Below, in pieces: positions 52,854 through 62,085 of a stretch of 64,000 nucleotides of DNA. The DNA comes from Exobacillus caeni. GTDB lineage: Bacteria; Bacillota; Bacilli; Bacillales; Guptibacillaceae. Position numbers and translations under genes: made by a program. The number at the start of each line of letters is the position of its first letter. Within the stretch, counting starts at the first letter, position 1. The notes under the pieces are model-generated. The model searched no databases and was not told the DNA's origin. It worked only from the letters and a program-made list of their open reading frames with translations. The stretch lies in contig NZ_SWLG01000017.1 of NCBI RefSeq assembly GCF_005747095.1, forward strand, positions 1 to 64,000, given 5' to 3'.

Positions 52854-53501
52854 TTATAAAGGAATGATATAAACAAGCATCATAATAAAATGGGTAATTG
52901 TCCCAGCCATAACAAACAAATGAAAAATCTCATGAAAACCGAATTTGTTCGGAATAAAATCAAAGCACTTAGTTGCGTAAATGATCGCTCCTGCAGTATA
53001 CGCGATTCCTCCAGCAATCATAAGAATGATAGCGCCGATCGGCAGATAGTGAATCAGCTGCCCAAAAGGTACCACTGCTATCCAGCCTAACGTAACATAA
53101 AAAGCTGTGGAAACATATCGCGGCACATTAATAAACCAGATTTTAAGCGCCATTCCAATCGCTGCTAGAATCCAGATTGACGAAAGCATCGTCCACCGCC
53201 ATACACCTTCTAATCCATAAAAGAACACGGGGGTGTAAGATCCGGCAATCAACAGGTATATTGCGATGTGATCAAGCTTCCTTAAGATAACTTCCTTTCT
53301 GGGCGTTGTTCTGACCCAGTGCAACAGTGAACTTGCTCCGTATAATAAAATAACACTCACACCATAAACAGTCATCACAATCAGCTTTGTCATACTGTCT
53401 CTTGTCAGCAAGATTAAAAAAACTAAACCGACGATCGCGGCCAGAAACGTAATAAAGTGGGTCCAAGTGTTGACCGGTTCTTTCATCTTTAAAAATCGCA
53501 A
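52854..53501 (-). CDS. Hemolysin III / PAQR family membrane protein
   Basis: A 215-aa seven-helix protein with the family metal-type residues SSLLHW (Ser and His after helix 2), LDHIAIYLLIAGSYTP and the last-helix HEIFHLFVMAGTITH. The haemolytic label is historical; PAQR relatives are membrane hydrolases or regulators. TTG 53501 has AAGGAG 8 bp upstream and is chosen; ATG 53486 lacks a ribosome site. Confidence 0.9.
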   Translation of the reverse strand: MRFLKMKEPVNTWTHFITFLAAIVGLVFLILLTRDSMTKLIVMTVYGVSVILLYGASSLLHWVRTTPRKEVILRKLDHIAIYLLIAGSYTPVFFYGLEGVWRWTMLSSIWILAAIGMALKIWFINVPRYVSTAFYVTLGWIAVVPFGQLIHYLPIGAIILMIAGGIAYTAGAIIYATKCFDFIPNKFGFHEIFHLFVMAGTITHFIMMLVYIIPL

Positions 53502-53630
53502 AGAAGCAGCTCCTTCCCTTTTCTTTTACTATGAGCTTACATTTTTCGAGAATGACGATATACTATACCAAGTATAACGGATATGCGTTATTTCTGTACA
53601 TCAACAAAGCGAAGATATACAGTCCTTTCA

Positions 53631-54032
53631 TTAATCTTTTACAAATTTAACATAGCATGTTCTTGAACGTGGCCCGTCAAATTCGCAAAAATAAATGCCC
53701 TGCCAGGTTCCGAGAATCATTTTTCCCCGCTCAATTAAGACCGTTTGGGATGTTCCAACGGTACTTGTTTTAAGATGCGAGGCAGAATTCCCTTCAGCAT
53801 GCCGGTATTTTTCATGATCCCATGGATATACTTCATCAAGCCGCATCAACATGTCATGCTTAACATCCGGGTCAGCGTTTTCGTTTATCGTGATTCCGGC
53901 CGTCGTATGTGCAGAATATACGATCACATATCCACTATCCATGTTTTCCTTTTCAAGCAGTTCCCGAACCTGTCCAGTAATATCGATCATTTCGTCCCTC
54001 TTGTTCGTTTCGACTGTGAGTTTATGAAGCAT
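53631..54032 (-). CDS. yjbQ: YjbQ family protein (UPF0047)
   Basis: A 133-aa protein with the family motifs [39 protein letters not shown] and [16 protein letters not shown]. Some members show weak thiamine-phosphate synthase activity; the main role is unclear. GGAGG precedes ATG 54032. It is flanked by other single small genes on the same strand with no obvious operon. Confidence 0.93.
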   Translation of the reverse strand: MLHKLTVETNKRDEMIDITGQVRELLEKENMDSGYVIVYSAHTTAGITINENADPDVKHDMLMRLDEVYPWDHEKYRHAEGNSASHLKTSTVGTSQTVLIERGKMILGTWQGIYFCEFDGPRSRTCYVKFVKD

Positions 54033-54098
54033 TCTTGTCCTCCTTTTCGTTTTGTTTACTTTTTCCCTTCGCTCATTGCTTTTAATCGGTGAACCATT

Positions 54099-54512
54099 TT
54101 ATTTTAAGCTATATTTCTCATTAATAAATTTTTTTGTTAATATTCCCTTCACAATGGATGGTCTTAAATCATAATTTGTAACTTCCTTAATATCCAACCA
54201 CATCGGGAAGTATTTACCTCTTAAGGGATCGGAGAATTCATGAGCTTTTCCGGTTCCAAACATCCCTGATATTACTTTTGCTTCATATAGATATTCTATC
54301 CGCTCCTCGGAACGAACTAGAGTCACCAGGCGAATTATTTCAACCCGTACGCCAAGTTCTTCATAAGCCTCCCTTAAAGCAGCCTGTTCAAAGCCTTCTT
54401 CACCTTCTACCCCTCCGCCCGGAAGTACAAAATAAATCTGGTTATTCTTTTCTCTTTTGATAAGCGCTACTTTTCCATCCTGCACGATAAGTACTCTCGC
54501 AGACTTTCGCAT
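54099..54512 (-). CDS. Nudix hydrolase
   Basis: A 137-aa protein with the Nudix box G-x5-E-x7-REUxEExGU, seen as GGVEGEEGFEQAALREAYEELGV. It hydrolyses a nucleoside diphosphate linked to another moiety; the substrate is unknown. The small size and the FVLPGGGVEG entry resemble house-cleaning or ADP-ribose types. Confidence 0.92.
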   Translation of the reverse strand: MRKSARVLIVQDGKVALIKREKNNQIYFVLPGGGVEGEEGFEQAALREAYEELGVRVEIIRLVTLVRSEERIEYLYEAKVISGMFGTGKAHEFSDPLRGKYFPMWLDIKEVTNYDLRPSIVKGILTKKFINEKYSLK

Positions 54513-54671
54513 TTTCCACCTCTGAATCCGTATAGTTGGTATCCCAATATTCTATTTTCACCTTCTCATATCCTTTACTCTTCTTTTATTAACCCTTTAA
54601 TCATCCTTAACATTTAACAAGTATAGTAAGTTGTGAAAGAAAACCAGCGCTACCGAGGGAGAGATATAAAG

Positions 54672-54821
54672 ATGAAACGCTTTATAAAATGGTTTTGGGA
54701 TAACGAGCCGGCGTATGTACCTTTCGAAGAAAAACCCTTTGTACAAAGTGAGTGGAAACAAATCATGGCGACAACGAAACATCGCGCTTTTCAACTGGAT
54801 GCGTATAAATGGTATATGTAA
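54672..54821 (+). CDS. Very small basic/aromatic protein, unknown
   Basis: A 49-aa protein from ATG 54672 with GAGGGAGAG 8 bp upstream, rich in Trp, Phe and Lys (MKRFIKWFWDNEPAYVPFEE). It ends at the terminator shared with proA. I do not recognise it. The ribosome site and terminator argue for a real gene. Confidence 0.6.
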   Translation: MKRFIKWFWDNEPAYVPFEEKPFVQSEWKQIMATTKHRAFQLDAYKWYM

Positions 54822-54852
54822 TAAGGTGCCGTCATTACGACGGCACCTTTTC
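54822..54852. terminator. Bidirectional terminator beside proA
   Basis: Perfect arms AAGGTGCCGTC (54823-54833) and GACGGCACCTT (54839-54849). Confidence 0.93.
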
Positions 54853-54864
54853 ATGGTTATTGTC

Positions 54865-56115
54865 TTATCGTATTTGTCCATCGCCTGTCATACAATACTT
54901 TGTTGTTGTAAGAGCAGGTAATCCCATCGGTCCTCTAGCATGCAGCTTTTGGGTCGAAATACCGATTTCCGCCCCAAAACCAAGCGCAGAACCATCCGTA
55001 AACCTTGTTGAAGCATTATGGTAAACTGCCGCCGCATCCACCTGGTTCATGAACGCTGCTGCTGCCATTTTGTTTTCAGTAATGATCGCTTCAGAGTGCT
55101 TTGTGCCATATTCCTCGATATGGTCAATCGCTCCCTGAACATCATCGACTACTTTCACTGCTATCGCAAGCCCAAGAAATTCCTCAGCCCAGTCTTTTTC
55201 AGTAGCTGGAACTGCTCCTGGAATCGCTTCTACCGCTTTATCGTCTCCATGCACTTGAATGTTGTGCTCATTGAATGCTGCGATCAGTTCTTCTTTGTTT
55301 TCTTTTAACCACTCACTGTGGACGATGACCGTTTCTGCAGCATTACATACGGCCGGACGATCTGTTTTTGCATTGATTAAAATGTTGAGGGCCTTTTCTT
55401 TGTCTGCATCCTTATCAATGTATATATGGCAGTTTCCGACTCCGGTTTCAAGAACCGGCACTGTCGCGTTGTTAACAACAGTATTGATTAAAGAGCCTCC
55501 GCCCCGGGGGATCAATACATCGATGTGCTCTTTCATCGTAAACAATTGCCCTGTTGCTTCACGGTCCGTTGTTGCGATAAGCTGTACAGCATCAACAGGA
55601 ATATCCGTATCATTTAACGCTTCATGCATTACTTTTACAATAGCCTGGTTGGAATGAAGCGCGTTTGATCCGCCTTTAAGGACAATAGCGTTGCCTGATT
55701 TAAGCGCCAATCCTGTAGCATCTACTGTTACATTAGGTCGTGCTTCATAGATCATACCGATAACACCGAGCGGTACCCGGATCTGGTCTACCTTCATACC
55801 GTTATCGAGTGTCCATGATGCAAGACTGTCTCCTACTGGATCGTCCAGATGAATAAGCTCTCTTAAACCTGTAGCAAAGTCTTTTACTCTCGCCTCTGTT
55901 AGCTGCAGGCGATCCATGAATGCTTCTGTAAAGCCTTTTTCTTTACCAGCCTCCAGGTCTTTTTTATTTTCAACAAGGATGTATGCTGTTTCGCGTTCCA
56001 GTGCATCCGCTAAAATGGAAAGTGCTTCATTCTTCTGTTCTGTTGCAAGTAATGCTAAGCCTTTGGAAGCCTTCTGCGCTAACTGTGCCTGTTGTTTTAC
56101 GTCAACTTTTATCAT
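54865..56115 (-). CDS. proA: Gamma-glutamyl phosphate reductase
   Basis: Second enzyme of proline synthesis, reducing glutamyl-5-phosphate with NADPH. The 416-aa protein has the catalytic Cys in TDRPAVCNAAET, the cofactor loop LKGGSNA and IYEARPNVTVDATGLALKSGN. ATG 56115 lacks a ribosome site. A perfect AGGAGG lies 8 bp before an in-frame ATT at 56130, so initiation at ATT, adding five residues, is possible. It forms an operon with proB upstream. Confidence 0.96.
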   Translation of the reverse strand: MIKVDVKQQAQLAQKASKGLALLATEQKNEALSILADALERETAYILVENKKDLEAGKEKGFTEAFMDRLQLTEARVKDFATGLRELIHLDDPVGDSLASWTLDNGMKVDQIRVPLGVIGMIYEARPNVTVDATGLALKSGNAIVLKGGSNALHSNQAIVKVMHEALNDTDIPVDAVQLIATTDREATGQLFTMKEHIDVLIPRGGGSLINTVVNNATVPVLETGVGNCHIYIDKDADKEKALNILINAKTDRPAVCNAAETVIVHSEWLKENKEELIAAFNEHNIQVHGDDKAVEAIPGAVPATEKDWAEEFLGLAIAVKVVDDVQGAIDHIEEYGTKHSEAIITENKMAAAAFMNQVDAAAVYHNASTRFTDGSALGFGAEIGISTQKLHARGPMGLPALTTTKYCMTGDGQIR

Positions 56116-56178
56116 TGTATCGTTACTAATATCAAACGCCTCCTAATAAATTTTTGAAAGATATTAAACAGTTATCTA

Positions 56179-57321
56179 TTAACCTATTGGCATAGGAATG
56201 TGATCATGGCAGACAAGATCATTTTTATTGATCGCTTCTTTTGCAGTCACGTTGATAATCTTTGTGATTTCTTCACCCTTATGGCCTTTGATCTTCTTTA
56301 ATTCACTGGAAGAATAATTCGTTACACCAAGGCCAATTTCATTTTTATCTAAATCAATGATGCGGACTACGGCACCTTTCTTGAAATGCCCATTCACATA
56401 ATAGATACCATCCGGCAACAGATTTTTTTCCTGATCAGCGATTTCAGACTTCGCTTCATCGGTAATGATAATATCTCCTTCAGGTCCTGAATTGAAAGCG
56501 ATCCAATGTTTTTTATCATCAAGGTTTAACGATTCATCATCACTTTCAAAATAAGTGCCTTTTGCACTTTTGTGAACCGCTTGATAGATAATATCTGCTG
56601 AATCGGCTCTACCTAAAAATGTAGGGATTCCTGAAGACATCGCTATTTTAGCCGCATCGATTTTCGATCTCATGCCGCCTGTTCCGACAGCACTTCCAGG
56701 CTCTCCTGCAGCATCCTCAATTTCCGGAGTAATCTCACTTACTTTATCCATCAACTGCGCCTCTGGATTTTTGCGAGGGTCAGCATCATACAACCCGTCA
56801 ATATCTGAAAGGATGATTAACTGGTCTGCCTCTACAAGGCCTGCTACTTTAGCAGAAAGGGTGTCATTGTCTCCAAATTTTAATCGTTTAATCGTAACTG
56901 TATCATTTTCATTGACGATCGGGACAATTCCTCTTTCTAATAAAACGTTGATCGTATTTCTTGCATTGTTATATCGGTTGCGGTCTGAAAAGTCACTTCG
57001 CGTTATTAAAATTTGCGATGCAGTGTAACCATGGGAAAGGAACCTCTCAGAGTAAGCTTCCATCAGGAGCCCCTGCCCGATAGACGCGGCCGCCTGCTTT
57101 TCTGGAAGAGATGTCGGTCTTTCCAGGCATCCGAGCTTCCGGTATCCAGCTGCAACGGCTCCAGATGAAACTAGCACTATTTCATGCCCTTCATCTTTAA
57201 GCTTAACAAGGTCATCTACAAGACGTTCGAGCTTCCTTCTGCTGATTTCCCCGAGCCTGCTTGTAAGAGAACTGCTTCCTATTTTAATGACGATTCGTTT
57301 CTTTTCATTGCTAGAATTCAT
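56179..57321 (-). CDS. proB: Glutamate 5-kinase with C-terminal PUA domain
   Basis: First enzyme of proline synthesis. The 380-aa protein has the kinase start IVIKIGSSSLT, VSSGAVAAGYRKLG, the NENDTV loop and VGTGGMRSKIDAA. The last about 100 residues form a PUA domain (GAVVRIIDLDKNEIGLGVTNY). ATG 57321 with AGGAGTGA is preferred to an upstream ATG 57372. The proline (anabolic proBA) pathway is represented without proI/proC here. Feedback inhibition by proline is expected for ProB from family knowledge. Confidence 0.96.
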   Translation of the reverse strand: MNSSNEKKRIVIKIGSSSLTSRLGEISRRKLERLVDDLVKLKDEGHEIVLVSSGAVAAGYRKLGCLERPTSLPEKQAAASIGQGLLMEAYSERFLSHGYTASQILITRSDFSDRNRYNNARNTINVLLERGIVPIVNENDTVTIKRLKFGDNDTLSAKVAGLVEADQLIILSDIDGLYDADPRKNPEAQLMDKVSEITPEIEDAAGEPGSAVGTGGMRSKIDAAKIAMSSGIPTFLGRADSADIIYQAVHKSAKGTYFESDDESLNLDDKKHWIAFNSGPEGDIIITDEAKSEIADQEKNLLPDGIYYVNGHFKKGAVVRIIDLDKNEIGLGVTNYSSSELKKIKGHKGEEITKIINVTAKEAINKNDLVCHDHIPMPIG

Positions 57322-57387
57322 TAACTCACTCCTATTATTCTTGCTGCTATTTAAATTCTTTTTTTCGTTCACTCAATCGACTTCACG

Positions 57388-57416
57388 AGTATAACTAAGC
57401 CTTCCCCCCTATACAA
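57388..57416 (-). promoter_or_regulatory. Promoter of proBA
   Basis: Reverse strand: TTGTAT at 57416-57411, 17 bp spacer, TATACT at 57393-57388. The resulting leader is about 60 nt with no T-box or riboswitch fold that I can see. Confidence 0.7.
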
Positions 57417-57830
57417 TAGAAGGTCTCGAGATAGTTTGCATAAACGGAGAAAATGAAAGAAAAGTGACGATACAGGTTCTAAACTTCTCCCATCCTCTTA
57501 CAGGAGGCTATATGATTGTTGGACCCCATATATAGGAAATTGAGAAAAGCATTAATTTCCATATTTATGAAATTTATGCATGAATACGAATCGATGTTTA
57601 GTTCGAGAACATGATTATGTAAGGGTTTTCATAACGTTTTCTGTATATAACGTGATTTTTATGCAATAAAAAACTCCCCGCTGAATGGGAAGTTTTTAAT
57701 ACAAGGTTCATCAAAAGAAAGTGGCTTGATTTTCGCTTCTGGTATCTCGGTATCCGCAGGGCGGACGGTGAACCTCTTCGGTGCAAAGCATCAGGGGGAG
57801 CTTGCTAACTTGTCACGCTCATCATTATTT
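57417..57830. other. Intergenic region without a recognised gene
   Basis: About 415 bp upstream of proBA. The only structure seen is an imperfect hairpin at 57666-57700 (AAAAAACTCCC with GGGAAGTTTTTA). A GC-richer stretch at 57735-57800 codes for nothing recognisable and may be a worn repeat. Confidence 0.5.
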
Positions 57831-57832
57831 GA

Positions 57833-58008
57833 GGTCATCAGATTCGTTATTTGTGGCAAAACGGTCATTATTCAAAAATTATAGGACATCTGTGCCGCTA
57901 TTTACCGAGAAAGCAGCTGTTTTGATTCGATTTTGAGCATATAACGGAACGTATGTCCTTATTTCTTTTAAAAAGGCGTATTTTTCACAAATAACGGATT
58001 CAATGTCC
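57833..58008. repeat. Four-arm symmetric repeat, copy 2
   Basis: Units: forward 57833-57852 and 57884-57903, reverse 57939-57958 and 57989-58008. The same order, about 50-bp steps and shared centre (57921) as the copy at 39591-39765, with diverged unit sequences. It is located downstream of the ykuI-like gene. Confidence 0.85.
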
Positions 58009-58083
58009 TATAATTCCAAATCAAGCTCCTTGCAATATTAAGTTGCCCTGCGCTACATGCTGGCTACTGATGCATTCGATATA

Positions 58084-58121
58084 GGAGTCTCGTACCCTCT
58101 GCTCCAGTCAATTGATCACAG
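58084..58121. repeat. Possible worn GGAGTCTCG-type intergenic repeat
   Basis: AGGAGTCTCGTACCC followed by CTGCTCCAGTCAATTG resembles a short repeat commonly scattered between genes in some Bacillus genomes. Only one degraded copy is seen here, so the call is tentative. Confidence 0.3.
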
Positions 58122-58165
58122 AAGTTTGCTAAAGAAGAACCAAAAGGCTGCTGTTGGTGAAGAGC

Positions 58166-59383
58166 CTAAAACAATCCCTCCTGATCATAGAGAAACCCAT
58201 ATGGAATATCGATAAAAAGGTAGTAGTCCTGGTTAATCGGATAAGAGTAAGTGCGAATCAGTTCATTGATTTCAATATCGCTGTAGAGATCCGATAAGAT
58301 CCCCTTTTGTTCATGGCTCATTCGCACGATGTTTTCTAAAAAGTAGGGACGCCAGCTCCAGTTGTTTCCTTTATATTCTTTTTGTAAAATCCATTCCCCA
58401 TTCTCATTTTTTAAAGCGTTGGCAGAATGCTGCACCCCGTAAGCATCACAGATGTAGGCCCTAAAGCAAACATCCGACATCACATGGACAGTTTCCCTTA
58501 ATATAGCATCGTTGTCGTTATAGTGCTTTAGTCTTTTCAAAATAGAACCAAGTCGCTCATTAAGGCGTTCGGACAACTGAAATAATCCTTTTAGTTTCTG
58601 GCGCTCATGGGTAACGAATTTTTGAAACTCATGTTTCATTTTGGCTTTGCAATGGTGAGGATCGATCAGTTCCGAATTAGGATCCGATAGGAAAAAACCC
58701 TGATAATACCGTCCGCCGTTTTCCCATGCATACTTTAATTGTGCTTCACTCTCGATTCCTTCAAACAAAAGTGTTGCCCCTATCTTCCGTGCGAGCATCG
58801 AAAGGGAATATAAAACCTCCCTTGATTCCGGTGACATGCTCTGGTCTTTTAAAGCAGTGAGTTCAACTTTAATAATATCTGGATTTAAATGGGCGATCCG
58901 GTCTAGATTACTGGCTCCGTTACCAATGTCATCGATCGCTATCTGGACGCCAAGGCTTTGAATATAGGCAAGCAGATGGCTTAAACGGGAAAAATCTCCT
59001 TCAAAATCACTTTCCGCCACCTCTAGAACAATCCGGTGATACGGCAACCCAATACTAGTAAAGGACTGCAAGGAACTGATAAATGACTCGCCATGGTCAT
59101 GAAGCAAGACGTTAGCATTAGAGTTAAAAAAGATTAATTCGGGCCTTTTATTCTTGACAAAATATTGCAAAGCCCTTGTCCTTATATGTTCGTCTACCTC
59201 ACTAATATATTCTTCCGGTATCGACCTATCTTGAAAGAACCCCGCAAGGCTCTGGTAACCAGATTCAGTTTCGATTCTGCCAAGGACTTCGTATCCTATT
59301 ACTGTTTGAGTATCTGCGCTGATAATCGGCTGGAAAAATGGCAGGATATGATCTTTTTTTGTAAGTATGTCTAGCGCATCCAT
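58166..59383 (-). CDS. ykuI: EAL-domain protein, YkuI-like
   Basis: A 405-aa cytosolic protein with an N-terminal EAL domain (about 1-245) and a C-terminal PAS-like domain after a helical linker. Catalytic or metal positions look complete: EVLGR (EAL equivalent), FNSNAN, LEVAES, IDDIGNGASN, IKVE, FEGIES and QGFFLSDP. B. subtilis YkuI has this layout and binds cyclic di-GMP with little or no measured hydrolysis. GGGAGGG precedes ATG 59383. The frame to 59470 lacks a site. Confidence 0.9.
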   Translation of the reverse strand: MDALDILTKKDHILPFFQPIISADTQTVIGYEVLGRIETESGYQSLAGFFQDRSIPEEYISEVDEHIRTRALQYFVKNKRPELIFFNSNANVLLHDHGESFISSLQSFTSIGLPYHRIVLEVAESDFEGDFSRLSHLLAYIQSLGVQIAIDDIGNGASNLDRIAHLNPDIIKVELTALKDQSMSPESREVLYSLSMLARKIGATLLFEGIESEAQLKYAWENGGRYYQGFFLSDPNSELIDPHHCKAKMKHEFQKFVTHERQKLKGLFQLSERLNERLGSILKRLKHYNDNDAILRETVHVMSDVCFRAYICDAYGVQHSANALKNENGEWILQKEYKGNNWSWRPYFLENIVRMSHEQKGILSDLYSDIEINELIRTYSYPINQDYYLFIDIPYGFLYDQEGLF

Positions 59384-59605
59384 CCGTTCGTCCCTCCCCT
59401 GTGAAACTCCATATAAAATAGTAGTATTATAACATGAACTCCAGCGTTTCATGATTATCTTTGTCTCCATTTATTATATGCTTCGTTCCGTATATTCGGG
59501 TAGCGAGAGTGTAAAGTGATTTTTTATTCAGATAAAAAGAAAAAGTTCCCCAGAAGAAACCAGCGATTTCAACATCTCTGCAGCAGTAATCTAACCGCTC
59601 GCAAT

Positions 59606-59649
59606 AATGGAAAAAACGCCAGGTTCCAAATAGGAAACCTGCTCATATA
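59606..59649 (-). terminator. Terminator of the HD-domain gene
   Basis: GCCAGGTTCCA and GGAAACCTGC pair with mismatches around AATA, followed by GTTTTTTCC on the reverse strand. Confidence 0.75.
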
Positions 59650-59653
59650 CCTA

Positions 59654-60238
59654 TTACTTTTTCATATAACCTCTGTCCACTGCTTCTTCTATCAGATCGC
59701 GCGCATATTCCCAGAGTGTTTCTGATCCATCTTTAATATAGCTGTTTCGTTCAAGCACAAGATCACTTGTCACCTGATGCTCTTTCCATGAGACACCTTC
59801 TGTATAAAAGTTATGCAATAACGGCTGAAGACGGTCAAGGGCAGCTGCATAACAAGCCTCAGCAGTAGTTCTGCGTTCAAATTCATTCCATAGCTCAAAT
59901 ATCTCTTCTGCCTGATCTTTCGGCAGTATGTTAAAAAGCCTGTCCGCAGCTTGTTGTTCCCGCGCTTCCTTATCCTTATACCCCTCAGAATCATAGGCAA
60001 AAGTGTCTCCCGCATCAATTTCAACCAGATCATGAATAAGCAGCATTTTAACAACCTTTAATACATCCACTTCCTGATTTGCATATTCCTTTAAAAGAAG
60101 TGCCATCATCGCGATATGCCAGGAATGCTCGGCATCGTTCTCGTTTCTGGACTTGTCCATCAACACGCTTCTTCTAAGAATAGATTTTAGTTTGTCAATT
60201 TCAACAATAAAATTTATTTGCTGTTTCAATCGCTCCAT
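59654..60238 (-). CDS. HD-domain phosphohydrolase (YfbR/HDDC2-like)
   Basis: A 194-aa metal-dependent phosphohydrolase. Metal ligands are in DAEHSWHIAMMA, LLIHDLVEIDAGD and the later Asp in AAALDRLQPLL. YfbR-type relatives are 5'-nucleotidases acting on deoxynucleoside monophosphates; that activity is inferred by similarity. It lies 49 bp downstream of a methyltransferase gene on the same strand and may be cotranscribed. Confidence 0.9.
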   Translation of the reverse strand: MERLKQQINFIVEIDKLKSILRRSVLMDKSRNENDAEHSWHIAMMALLLKEYANQEVDVLKVVKMLLIHDLVEIDAGDTFAYDSEGYKDKEAREQQAADRLFNILPKDQAEEIFELWNEFERRTTAEACYAAALDRLQPLLHNFYTEGVSWKEHQVTSDLVLERNSYIKDGSETLWEYARDLIEEAVDRGYMKK

Positions 60239-60287
60239 CTTACAACCTCATCCCCGCAATATTCCAGATATTTTTCATATACACTAA

Positions 60288-61076
60288 TCACATAGCCCTG
60301 AACAGGCCGCTGTCTTTTGAAATGTGAATAGCTCCCTGATGATCGATCTTCCCATTCAAGAAGTCCCTGAATTCCATCAGCGCTTCTCCGTTCAGTCTTT
60401 CTGCAGCATTGCTCATCGTAGTCAATATGTAGCGGATGAGCGGCTCTGCCTCTGTCACAACCAGACCATCTTCATAATAGTGTTCCTCTATGAATCCAAA
60501 CTCGCTTGATAGAAGCTTCTTTCCGTTCTCAAGTCCAAATGCATCGATATAAGAAGCAGATTCCAGTTCAATCATTGGATCAAACTCGTATAGGAGCTCA
60601 TTTATTTCTTTTAAATGATTCCGTCCATTTGTAGATGCGTATAACATCCCGCCCGGTTTCAGGACTCTTCGAATCTCAGCAATACTTTTGCCAGGATCCT
60701 CAACATGGTAAAGCATATGGTTGGCGATCACATTATCAAATGTATTTGCTTGAAAAGGAATATCTTGGGCGTCAATTACTTCGTAGTTTGCTTCGGGATA
60801 TAGCTCAGATACTCTTTCTTTTGCATTAGCTAACATCCCTGCGGAAAGATCTGAAAATGTCAGCTTCCAGCGGGGAGAGGAGAACAGATGGTTCTTTTCC
60901 CATAACACGCCGTTTCCGCAACCCAGTTCTAATATTCTTGCATCTGGAGCTAAAGCCATTCGGTCAAACAGCCAGTGATGCCACCCTTCCTTATTTTTGC
61001 TATAGCTTTCATGCAGTTCAATTCTTCCGGAGAGATTCGAGCTGTTTTTATATTGTTCTTTAAGCCTTTTATGCAC
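60288..61076 (-). CDS. Class I SAM-dependent methyltransferase
   Basis: A 262-aa Methyltransf_11/25-type enzyme with SAM motif ILELGCGNGVLW, acidic TFSDLSAGML, DAQDIPFQANTFDNVIANHMLYH and VLKPGGMLYAST. The substrate is unknown. GTG 61076 has AAAGGGTG upstream. It is divergent from the TIGR02206 gene, and a CAAACGTTTG palindrome lies between them. Confidence 0.9.
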   Translation of the reverse strand: MHKRLKEQYKNSSNLSGRIELHESYSKNKEGWHHWLFDRMALAPDARILELGCGNGVLWEKNHLFSSPRWKLTFSDLSAGMLANAKERVSELYPEANYEVIDAQDIPFQANTFDNVIANHMLYHVEDPGKSIAEIRRVLKPGGMLYASTNGRNHLKEINELLYEFDPMIELESASYIDAFGLENGKKLLSSEFGFIEEHYYEDGLVVTEAEPLIRYILTTMSNAAERLNGEALMEFRDFLNGKIDHQGAIHISKDSGLFRAM

Positions 61077-61201
61077 CGCCTACACCCTTTCATAATCTGT
61101 TACACTTAACTACATTCCTTACAAATCTCTAAAAACCTTTTAAGTTAGCAAGTTTTTGTAAGCGCTATTTTAAAATCATTTACCAGGGGAACATAATGAT
61201 T

Positions 61202-61219
61202 AATCAAACGTTTGTTTAA
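61202..61219. repeat. CAAACGTTTG palindrome, single copy
   Basis: AATCAAACGTTTGTTTAA in the 219-bp region between divergent genes, about 75 bp before the TIGR02206 gene. Here an operator role is possible. Confidence 0.75.
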
Positions 61220-61295
61220 ACAAGAAAGCATAGATATTAATCTATATTTTTCATAAAATAATAGATACCGGAACGTTATGGATGGGGGTAAAATG

Positions 61296-62018
61296 ATGTG
61301 GAGTTATTTTAGATGGGAATACGAAAATGACCCTTTTATTCTCTTTTCGATGGAACATATTTTAACTTTATTAACGATCGGGCTCTGTGGGCTTCTCATC
61401 TACTTTTTTCGGCGGCTGCTCAGAACCCCTTTTTATAATAAACTGTTCCGATATAGTCTTGCAGGGCTGTTGGTCCTCGCGGAAGCCAGCCTTCAATCCT
61501 GGTTTTTGTATTATGATGCCTGGTCGGTCTCTTATTCCCTGCCGTTGCACCTGAGCAGCATCTCGCTTTTTCTGGCTGTTATTATGCTGCTGACAAAAAA
61601 TAAGCTCGCTTTTGAATTCACCTATTTTGCCGGTCTTGGCAGTGCAATACAGGCCATGCTTACTCCAGACCTTGATATTTATTCTTTTCCACACTTCCGA
61701 TATATCCATTTTTTTATTTCACACGGCGGTGTTGCAATCGCCTGTTTATTTATGATTTTGGCAGAAAGATTCAAACCAACCCTGCGCTCTCTTTGGAGGA
61801 GTTTTGCTGCTTTAAATGCTTATACGGCGTTTATTTTTATCGTAAACAAGATCGTCGATGGAAACTATATGTTCATTATGCGAAAACCTCATAATCCATC
61901 GATCCTGGACTTTCTCGGCCCATGGCCCTGGTATATTCTCGTTCTTGAAGGCATCGCACTAGTTAGTTTCTTTATCTTGCTATTGCCTTTTCTGATCAGG
62001 AGAAGGGTAAAAAATTAA
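61296..62018 (+). CDS. TIGR02206 family membrane protein (YwaF-like)
   Basis: A 240-aa protein with seven predicted helices. It shows YSLPLHLSSISLFLAVIMLLT, FFISHGGVAIACLFMI and the C-terminal GPWPWYILVLEGIAL, matching the TIGR02206/YwaF family of unknown function. Three ATGs lie close together. ATG 61296 is chosen because GGGGG lies 7 bp before it; 61278 and 61293 are alternatives. It is followed 67 bp later by mprF on the same strand. Confidence 0.88.
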   Translation: MWSYFRWEYENDPFILFSMEHILTLLTIGLCGLLIYFFRRLLRTPFYNKLFRYSLAGLLVLAEASLQSWFLYYDAWSVSYSLPLHLSSISLFLAVIMLLTKNKLAFEFTYFAGLGSAIQAMLTPDLDIYSFPHFRYIHFFISHGGVAIACLFMILAERFKPTLRSLWRSFAALNAYTAFIFIVNKIVDGNYMFIMRKPHNPSILDFLGPWPWYILVLEGIALVSFFILLLPFLIRRRVKN

Positions 62019-62085
62019 TGGCCGGAGCAGGACATGATAAGATATAGACTATTTTATTAACCTAATGCAATGATTGGAGAAAACC

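Noticed and set aside
56131..57600. T-box or other riboswitch controlling proBA
   Set aside because: The leader is only about 60 nt and neither it nor the upstream region shows T-box motifs. A plain sigma-A promoter explains it.
57598..57786. Small reverse-strand ORF
   Set aside because: No ribosome site and no recognisable composition or family. It crosses a hairpin in a region with degraded repeat-like sequence.
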